Origin: an uncultured Alphaproteobacteria bacterium
GTDB taxonomy: Bacteria > Pseudomonadota > Alphaproteobacteria > Rhizobiales > Aestuariivirgaceae
NCBI GenBank assembly: GCA_937868035.1
Contig: CALMLK010000012.1
Span: 1-24,432, forward strand
Direction of reading: 5' to 3'
Length of the DNA: 24,432 bases
In this document: piece after piece, positions 17,138 through 24,432 of the stretch
Layout: each line of letters starts with the position of its first letter
Numbering within the stretch: the stretch's first letter is position 1
Translations under genes and position numbers: made by a program
The notes under the pieces: model-generated
What the model was told of the DNA's origin: nothing
What the model saw: the letters and a program-made list of their open reading frames with translations, nothing else
Database searches by the model: none

Positions 17138-17332
17138 ATGACTTTCACCAGCCTGATCAGTTTTGCTGTCGTTGCCGCCGTGGCGGTGGTTCTTGTCCTC
17201 GGCCTTGCCAACATGATGCGCGGCGGTTCACCCAACCGTTCGCAGAATTTCATGCGCTGGCGCGTGCTCCTGCAATTCGGCGCGATCATCGTGCTGATGC
17301 TCGCCCTGTGGCTCAGCCAGCGCGGGGCTTGA
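17138..17332 (+). CDS. HIG1-domain twin-transmembrane protein
   Basis: 64 aa with two membrane helices (about 5-24 and 42-60) joined by a short positively charged loop, RGGSPNRSQNFMRWRVLLQ. The Arg-x-Arg-x3-Gln pattern (R40, R42, Q46) and layout match the HIG1/RCF1 hypoxia-induced domain. Mitochondrial members help assemble or tune cytochrome c oxidase; the bacterial role is much less studied. I choose the ATG at 17138 because the first helix follows directly, although its ribosome binding site is poor (AGG at about 12 bases). A TTG at 17087 overlapping the SDR stop is less likely. The YkvA-like gene follows after 54 bases. Confidence 0.75.
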   Translation: MTFTSLISFAVVAAVAVVLVLGLANMMRGGSPNRSQNFMRWRVLLQFGAIIVLMLALWLSQRGA

Positions 17333-17386
17333 TTCCGGCGGACGGCTTCCCATCTGCAAGTCTCCTTGGAACAGGGAGGGTTGCTC

Positions 17387-17737
17387 ATGGCCGGTCAGGA
17401 CGAACAGATGGTGCGCGAAGGCTTCTGGCCGAAGCTCACCCGCCATGCCGCACAGCTTCCCTTTGCCGATGAACTGCTGGCCGCGTGGTATTGCGCCACC
17501 GATCCCGCCACCCCGCTCAAGGTAAAGGGAACGCTGTTCGGTGCGCTTGCCTATTTCATCCTGCCCTTCGATGTCATTCCCGACATGATCCTGGCGCTCG
17601 GCTTCACTGACGACATGGCCGTGCTGATGGCGGCGGTGACGCTGGTGCGAAGCCACATCACGCCGGCGCACCGCGACAAGGCACGGGCCATGCTGGATGA
17701 GGTCAGGTCCGGGACGGTGGCCGCCGGTTCACAATAA
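17387..17737 (+). CDS. YkvA / DUF1232 membrane-associated protein
   Basis: 116 aa. The DUF1232 core is clear: LKVKGTLFGALAYFILPFDVIPDM followed by GFTDDMAVL. The LPFDVIPD turn and later acidic pair are the family signature. A hydrophobic hairpin near residues 48-85 suggests membrane association. No activity is established for the family as far as I know. The ATG at 17387 has an excellent GGGAGGG site; an in-frame TTG at 17366 does not. Its last 35 bases overlap, tail to tail, the end of the DMT exporter gene on the other strand, and both proteins are coded through the overlap. Confidence 0.8.
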   Translation: MAGQDEQMVREGFWPKLTRHAAQLPFADELLAAWYCATDPATPLKVKGTLFGALAYFILPFDVIPDMILALGFTDDMAVLMAAVTLVRSHITPAHRDKARAMLDEVRSGTVAAGSQ

Positions 17738-18599
17738 GAACCGCCGCAGCGCAGACGGCCATGCCGAGCACCTGCACCGCCGTCAGGGTTTCGCCGAACA
17801 GCACATATGTCATCACCGCCGCAACGCCTGGCACGAGGAAGATGAGGCTCGAGACCTTGGCCACGGCCCCTTCACGGATGAGGATCATGAGCAGCGAGAT
17901 GGCGCCCAGCGACAGCACCAGCACGGACCACGCCAGCGCGAACCAGGCATTGAAGCTGCCGTCGAAGCGGCCTTCCTCGAACAGCGCCACGGCCACAAAC
18001 ATCACAATGCTGGCACCCACATACTGCCAGGCTCCGCCGCTGGCGATGTGCAGCGCGCTGGCGAAGCGCTTCTGGTAGACCGTGCCCAGCGCAATGGCGA
18101 TGGTGCCGCCGAAGGTCGCCAGTGTCGTTGCCGGGGTGATGCCGTCGATCGTCGCCCAGGAGAGCTTTGGAGAAATGACGAGGCCCACGCCCACAAGCCC
18201 CACGGCGAGTCCGAGCCAATGGCGGGGGCCGATCCGTTCCTTCACCAGTCCTGCCGCGAGGAAGGCGGTGAGCAGCGGTTGCAATCCCACGATCAGCGCC
18301 GAGACGCCGGCCGGAAGGCCATGGGCCACCGACCAGTAGATGGGTGCGAGGTAGACCGCATGAATGAGGCTTCCCGCCACCGTCGCATGCAGTGCCGGAC
18401 GGAAGCCCGGCCACGGTGCCTTCACAGCCACGGCGATGGCGGCAAAGAGGGCCCCGGCCAGAGGAAAGCGCAGGGCAAGGAAGGTGAAAGGTTCCACATG
18501 CGGCGCCGAGAGCCTTGCCACCACAAAGCCCGTGGCCCACATCACCACGAAGAGGGCGGGTGCCGCGGCGATGAAGGGTTTGACGAAACGCGATGCCAT
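17703..18599 (-). CDS. DMT-superfamily transporter with EamA domains
   Basis: 298 aa with ten predicted membrane helices arranged as two EamA repeats. It begins FIAAAPALFVVMWATGFVVARL and includes TFLALRFPLAGALFA, SALIVGLQPLLTAFLAAG and, in the second half, SLIFLVPGVAAVMTYVLFGE. Members export or import small metabolites such as amino acids and nucleosides; the substrate cannot be predicted. The ATG at 18599 has AAGAGG 5 bases upstream and opens directly into the first helix, so much longer upstream extensions are rejected. The gene is divergent from the YihY-like gene across 85 bases and converges on the YkvA-like gene. Confidence 0.87.
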   Translation of the reverse strand: MASRFVKPFIAAAPALFVVMWATGFVVARLSAPHVEPFTFLALRFPLAGALFAAIAVAVKAPWPGFRPALHATVAGSLIHAVYLAPIYWSVAHGLPAGVSALIVGLQPLLTAFLAAGLVKERIGPRHWLGLAVGLVGVGLVISPKLSWATIDGITPATTLATFGGTIAIALGTVYQKRFASALHIASGGAWQYVGASIVMFVAVALFEEGRFDGSFNAWFALAWSVLVLSLGAISLLMILIREGAVAKVSSLIFLVPGVAAVMTYVLFGETLTAVQVLGMAVCAAAVLIVNRRPPSRT

Positions 18600-18684
18600 T
18601 TGAACCTCTTGCCCGTCTTTGCGTACAAAGACGAATGCAAAGGCTGCAATGGCGTGGCGTGCAAACGGGGGATAGGGTGAGGGC

Positions 18685-19569
18685 ATGACGGAGAACAGCA
18701 GCACCACGCCCAGCATCAGCCCGGTGCGCCTCGCCGTGGAGAGCCTGCGGCGTCTCTTCGCCGACGAGGCCGTGCCGCTCGCCGGCAACATCGCCTTCCG
18801 CATGTTGTTCTCGATCTTTCCCTTCCTCATCTTCCTTACGGCGCTCGCCGGATTTTTCGGCACGGAGGAACAGTCGCGGGCGGCGGTCGATTTCATCATC
18901 GGGGTCGTTCCTCCGGCGGTGGTGCAGCCGCTGGCGAGCGAGATCCGTTCCATCCTCACGGTGCCGCGCGCCGACCTCCTCAGCCTCGCGGCGTTGCTCA
19001 CGATCTGGAGCGCCATGGCGGGCGTGGATTCGGTGCGCGTCGGCCTCAACCGCGCCTATGACCTGAGAGAGCAGCGCCCGGGCTGGCTCATCTATCTCAT
19101 CGACATCCTCTTCGTGGTGGGCGCGGCGGCGCTGTTCCTGGCCTTTTCCGTCCTGCTGGTGCTGTTGCCGCTGGCGCTCCGCTATGCAGCCACCCACGGT
19201 GTCGAGGCGGTGGCGCGCTTTGCGGAGTTGCAGCAGATGCGCATTCCGCTGGCGCTGCTGCTGATCTTTGCCGGCGTCTTTGCCGCCCATGTGGCGCTGC
19301 CGGCGCGGCGGCTGCCGCTGCGGCGCCTGCTGCCGGGCGTGCTCGTCACGGTCATCATCTGGGGCGTGATGGCGCTGGGCTTTTCCTGGTGGCTGCTGGA
19401 GTTCAACTCCTTCGCCTCCACCTACGCCTCGCTCTCAGGTCTGTTCGCGGCCATGTTCTTCCTCTACCTCTCGGCCCTGGTGCTCATCCTCGGCGGCGAA
19501 GTGAATCGCGTCATCGACCTGTTGCAGACAACCGACACGGTTCCGGAAAAGCCGGACAAGCGGGAGTGA
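18685..19569 (+). CDS. YihY/BrkB-family inner membrane protein
   Basis: 294 aa. Family landmarks are the N-terminal ADEAVPLAGNIAFRMLFSIFP (equivalent to the usual A-x-A-L-A-Y-Y-x-L-S-L-x-P region), LAALLTIWSAMAGVDSVRVGLNRAYD near 110-135, and the C-terminal YASLSGLFAAMFFLYLSALVLILGGEVN. About six membrane helices are expected. BrkB was first linked to serum resistance in Bordetella and once mis-called RNase BN; the molecular role remains unclear. ATG at 18685 follows GGTGAGGG. It ends 13 bases from the convergent ccr reading frame. Confidence 0.87.
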   Translation: MTENSSTTPSISPVRLAVESLRRLFADEAVPLAGNIAFRMLFSIFPFLIFLTALAGFFGTEEQSRAAVDFIIGVVPPAVVQPLASEIRSILTVPRADLLSLAALLTIWSAMAGVDSVRVGLNRAYDLREQRPGWLIYLIDILFVVGAAALFLAFSVLLVLLPLALRYAATHGVEAVARFAELQQMRIPLALLLIFAGVFAAHVALPARRLPLRRLLPGVLVTVIIWGVMALGFSWWLLEFNSFASTYASLSGLFAAMFFLYLSALVLILGGEVNRVIDLLQTTDTVPEKPDKRE

Positions 19570-19582
19570 GGGTGCGGAAGCG

Positions 19583-20872
19583 TCACCTCGCCGCTTCCAG
19601 CGTGTCCTCGAAGCTCTTCAATCCGGTGCGCGGCGCTGACACCAGCACGGCCATGTTGCCGGGGCGGTGTTCGTTCTTCCACATTTTCATGTGGGCGAGA
19701 GGGATGTCGTTCCAGCCGTAGACCTCCGACATGCAGGGATCAATGCGCTGGGCCTCGACCAGCTTGTTGGCGGCGGAGGCCTGCATGAGGTTTGCAAAGT
19801 GCGAACCCTGGGCGCGCTTCTGGTGCATCCACAGGTAACGGGCATCCATGGTCAGGTTATAGCCCGTGGTGCCGGCGCAGATCACAACCATGCCGCCCCG
19901 CTTCACCACGAGGATCGAGACGGGGAAGGTCGATTCGCCGGGATGCTCGAACACCATGTCGACGTTGTTGCCCTTGCCGGTGATGTTCCAGATGGCCTTG
20001 CCGAATTCGCGGGCCTGCTTCAGCCAGTCATTGTAGGCGGGCGTGCCCACCTCGGGCATGGCGCCCCAGCATTTGAAGTCCTTGCGGTTGATGACACCAC
20101 GGGCACCGAGGCCGAGCACGAAGTCACGCTTGTCCTCGTCGGAGACAACGCCGATGGCGCTGGCCCCCGTTGTCGCGGCAAGCTGCACGGCCATGGAGCC
20201 GAGCCCGCCCGAAGCGCCCCACACCAACACGCTCTGGCCCGCGCTCAGCACATGAGGGCGGTGGCCGAAGAGCATGCGGTAGGCGGTGGCGAGGGTGAGC
20301 ATGTAGCAGGCGCTCTCCTCCCAGGAGAGATGCTTCGGCTTGGGGAGAAGCTAGCGGGCCTGCACGCGGGCGAACTGCGCGAAGGAGCCGTCAGGCGTCT
20401 CGTAGCCCCAGATGCGCTGCGAGGGCGAGAACATGGGGTCGCCGCCATTGCACTCCTCGTCATCGCCGTCATCCTGATTGCAGTGGACGACGATCTCGTC
20501 ACCCACCTTCCAGCGCTTTACCTTGGCACCCACGGCATAGACAACGCCCGAGGCGTCCGAGCCCGCGATGTGGAAGGGATTCTTGTGGCCGTCGATGGGC
20601 GAAATGGGCTTGCCCAGCGCGGCCCAGACGCCGTTGTAGTTCACGCCCGCCGCCATCACGAGGATGAGGCATTCATCCTCGCCGATCTCCCACGTCGGAA
20701 CGACCTCTACCTGCATCGCCGTATCTGGCGGCCCGTGGCGGTCCTGGCGGATGCACCAGGCATGCATCTGCGCCGGCACATGGCCGAGGGGCGGAATTTC
20801 GCCGATGGCATAGACGTCCTTCTCCCGGCCTTGGTCATTCGGGGAGGGGAGCGTGCTGGCGGCTGCGGTCAT
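19583..20872 (-). pseudogene. ccr: Crotonyl-CoA carboxylase/reductase, interrupted by an in-frame TAG at codon 174
   Basis: Ccr carboxylates and reduces crotonyl-CoA with CO2 and NADPH to (2S)-ethylmalonyl-CoA, the key step of the EMC pathway. Read as one frame the gene is 429 codons plus stop, the normal length. It starts at an ATG with a GAGGA site and shows EIPPLGHVP, MAAGVNYNGVWAALG, HIAGSDASG, HCNQDDGDDEECNGGDPMF and IWGYETPDGSFAQFARVQAR. Then TAG (20351-20353) occurs, and the same frame resumes LLPKPKHLSWEESACY, VWGASGGLGSMAVQLA, FEHPGESTFPVS and AVLVSAPRTGL. Rhodobacter Ccr has Gln at this point, so a single C-to-T change (CAG to TAG) explains it. No other lesion is seen. Fragments would be 173 aa and, from the first later ATG at 20302, 239 aa. 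Mutation and base-call error cannot be separated here. Confidence 0.92.
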
Positions 20873-20927
20873 GGGGTCCTCACGGCTGGGCGAAACAGGA
20901 GATCAGTCTGCCTCACGCCAACCTATT

Positions 20928-20937
20928 TTGCATTGCA
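20928..20937 (-). promoter_or_regulatory. TGCAATGCAA box upstream of ccr
   Basis: On the ccr strand the sequence is TGCAATGCAA, 56-65 bases before the ATG. The identical 10-mer in the same orientation lies before ecm (21466-21475). It fits a TGC-N3-GCA pattern of the kind described for PhaR-type regulators of PHB and C2 metabolism, though that link is from memory and unproven here. Confidence 0.5.
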
Positions 20938-21076
20938 CCATTAGTCCATGGCGCTGCAGACCCCGCAACACGCGGCATCTTGACGTTGTCGGGGGTTGAG
21001 GACCACATTGCGCCTCCGGCGTTCGGCGCGTCGGGACACCATTGATCATCTGCATGCGGGACGGGGGGCCGGACTG

Positions 21077-21415
21077 ATGGAACAGGTTCTTGACGCCGTT
21101 TGGGATGCCTACAGCGGCTTCACCATGTGGTCGCCGTCGCGCGTGACGACGGTGACGCTGCTTGCCTTCACGGCCTGCTCGTCCTTTGTGCTCACGGGCT
21201 TCACCGCTGGAAGCCGCATGTTCACGCTACCCTTGTGCTTCATCCTTCTTTTTGTGGCCGGTCTTTTTGCCAACTACCTGGGCCGCGACCTGCACCTCGC
21301 AGGCGCGACGGAGATGCAGACGGCGATCGTGTTTGCCGTGGCAGGGCAGATGATCGTGGCATTCCTGCTGCTGCTCCTGCTCAAGACCGGAAGCTCCGGG
21401 CAACGGCGCGGCTGA
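21077..21415 (+). CDS. Small three-helix membrane protein between ccr and ecm, function unknown
   Basis: 112 aa, not recognised as a named family. It has a short amphipathic start (MEQVLDAVWDAYSGFTMWSPSR) and three hydrophobic segments near residues 24-44, 50-70 and 82-106, ending in a basic tail. The Cys in FTACSS and in PLCFIL are within helices. The ATG at 21077 is chosen because it follows a G-rich site (21062-21068) and begins the membrane-type sequence; an in-frame start at 20996 would add 27 basic, poorly structured residues. It is divergent from ccr and 91 bases upstream of ecm on the same strand, so co-expression with the EMC genes is likely. Functional linkage is inference. Confidence 0.6.
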   Translation: MEQVLDAVWDAYSGFTMWSPSRVTTVTLLAFTACSSFVLTGFTAGSRMFTLPLCFILLFVAGLFANYLGRDLHLAGATEMQTAIVFAVAGQMIVAFLLLLLLKTGSSGQRRG

Positions 21416-21432
21416 AGGCTGCACCAAAGTGG

Positions 21433-21450
21433 GGTTGCGGCACCGCAACC
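21433..21450. repeat. GGTTGCGG-CA-CCGCAACC dyad in the ecm leader
   Basis: Exact 8-bp inverted repeat with a 2-base centre, 57-74 bases before the ecm start and 18 bases after the stop of the 112-aa protein gene. As DNA it is a typical operator shape; as RNA it could form a 6-bp stem with a 6-base loop. No T-run follows, so termination is unlikely. Confidence 0.4.
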
Positions 21451-21465
21451 GCCATGCTTCCCTGC

Positions 21466-21475
21466 TGCAATGCAA
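21466..21475 (+). promoter_or_regulatory. TGCAATGCAA box upstream of ecm
   Basis: Ten bases identical and co-oriented with the box before ccr, placed 32-41 bases before the ecm ATG. The surrounding bases differ, which argues against a recent duplication and for a conserved site. Confidence 0.5.
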
Positions 21476-21506
21476 CACGATCGGGTTTCCCACCGCCGGG
21501 GCTTCC

Positions 21507-23466
<1,960 letters not shown>

Positions 23467-23477
<11 letters not shown>

Positions 23478-24402
23478 GCGCACCCGCCGACAGCGCCACG
23501 CAATTCCCCGGCATGGGCGTGGACTTGCAGAGGTCGTTGCCCATGAGCAGGGCGACGCCGCCGGCGTTGGTGCGGAGGTGCAGTTTGTCGAGCTGGTCCT
23601 TGGTGAGGTTGTTGATGGATTTGAATTCCGCCTTCTCGCTTTCGGCGATGATGGCGAGGTCGATTCCCATCTGCTTGTAATAGACTGTCAGTTCCTTCTT
23701 CAGACCCTTGTAGATGCCATACGTCACCTTGGACTTGTCCGGCTTGCGACCCACGATCTTGCGGTCGATCACCTTCTTCTTGCCCTTCACGATGCGGTAG
23801 CGTTCGCGGTAGGTGATGATCTCGCGCGTCCATACGGTGCGGGGCTTGTGCACGCCGACGTAGGTGCCGAGGCCTGCGAGGCGGTGGGTGCCGGCGGCCA
23901 GCACGAGGTGGCAGGCGGAGTTGCACCAGGCGTTATATTCAAGCGCGATCCCTTCATAGACGCCGGCGCGTCCCTCGGGCAGCTTGCAGTCCTTCTTGTC
24001 GGGGGCGCAGCCGGAATAGAGGGTGTACCCCACCGCCACGTCGAGGCCGCGCTTGCGGATCATCTGGCCGATTTGCATGGCATGGCGGATGGAGCCGCCA
24101 GGCGAACGGATGAGGATGGGCAATTTGCGCTTGCCCATCTGCTTGAACACCTTGGCGAAGAGGGCGGGCGTTGCGGGCGTGATCTCGCCCTCGGCGGCAA
24201 TCCATTCCGGGCAGATGGCGGTACAGTGGCGGCTGTCCGCCTGCACGATGACAACCCGCATGGGCGCATCATAGATGGGCTTCGCCACCGCCGGGGCGGA
24301 TGGGGCCTGCTTCTTCTTTTTCTTTCCGGCCGCATCTGCTTCAAGGGCAAATGCCATCGCCAGGGCCAAGGCCAGGCATAGTGACAGAATACGACGCAAC
24401 AT
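23467..24402 (-). CDS. Secreted ClpP-fold (COG3904-like) protein with apparent Ser/His active-site residues
   Basis: 311 aa. Residues 1-25 form a signal peptide (LSLCLALALAMAFALEADAA), followed by a GKKKKKQ basic patch. The central domain resembles the ClpP/crotonase fold: ILIRSPGGSIRHAMQIGQMIR (about 96-116), CNSACHLVLAAGTHR with Ser162 where ClpP has its nucleophile, and YVGVHKP with His185 where ClpP has its catalytic His. Six or more Cys (60, 64, 132, 139, 160, 164, 292, 301) suggest disulfides, consistent with the periplasm. Function is not known to me. The ATG at 24402 is preferred over 24426: it starts the signal peptide and has GGAGG 8 bases upstream. Stop is TAG, overlapping the end of ecm by 11 bases. 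Confidence 0.75.
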
Positions 24403-24432
24403 CAGCAGGCCCTCCGGAGGCCCCATGAAACC

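Noticed and set aside
17872..19290. Long minus-strand frame over the DMT and YihY genes
   Set aside because: It runs in a different frame from the DMT gene and antisense to YihY; composition is Arg/His/Gln-rich without motifs.
20351..20353. TAG in ccr as pyrrolysine or programmed recoding
   Set aside because: Homologues have Gln here, the gene is not a known recoded family, and TAG acts as the normal stop for several genes in the window.
24408..24417. CCTCCGGAGG palindrome near the right edge
   Set aside because: It contains the Shine-Dalgarno of the gene at 24402 and its self-complementarity is short; no independent sign of an operator.

Overview
The window looks like chromosomal DNA of an alphaproteobacterium, most likely Hyphomicrobiales/Rhizobiales. 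This rests on high G+C, three ethylmalonyl-CoA (EMC) pathway genes, IalB- and HdeA-type periplasmic proteins, a HIG1-type twin-membrane protein, and an ArgG of about 406 aa. It is densely coding. No gap reaches 300 bases (the largest is 204-491), and I see no tRNA, rRNA, CRISPR array, insertion sequence or phage gene.

Left part (1-5232). A partial universal stress protein gene (minus) is followed by preA and preT (minus), encoding the two subunits of a bacterial NAD-dependent dihydropyrimidine dehydrogenase. PreT carries an unusual lysine/alanine-rich N-terminal extension. Divergent from preT is a xylonate-dehydratase-like IlvD/Edd enzyme.

Sugar block (3430-9648, plus). After the dehydratase come a small L,D-transpeptidase gene only 5 bases downstream and then a complete ribose/xylose-type ABC importer: binding protein, double ATPase, permease. 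A strong hairpin between the binding-protein and ATPase genes runs into the ATPase ribosome binding site. Uptake of a sugar or sugar acid feeding the dehydratase is a reasonable inference, but the substrate is not proven. A bidirectional terminator hairpin ends the block.

Middle (9699-14346, minus). argG, an HdeA-like periplasmic protein, a small multi-span membrane protein translationally coupled to rlmN, a DUF2233/NAGPA-like secreted protein and an IalB-like secreted protein.

Right part (14537-24402). mcd, ccr and ecm of the EMC pathway are interleaved with an SDR, a HIG1 protein, a YkvA/DUF1232 protein, a DMT exporter, a YihY-type membrane protein and a 112-aa membrane protein. Together the three EMC enzymes would convert crotonyl-CoA plus CO2 to mesaconyl-CoA during C2 assimilation. 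The main observation is that ccr is full length apart from a single in-frame TAG at codon 174, where homologues carry glutamine. ccr and ecm, which flank the 112-aa gene, share an identical 10-bp box in their leaders. The right edge carries a secreted ClpP-fold protein with Ser and His in positions suggesting an active site.

I found no clear unknown multi-gene system. The best leads are the ccr amber codon, the ccr/ecm box, the PreT tail and the 112-aa gene between ccr and ecm.
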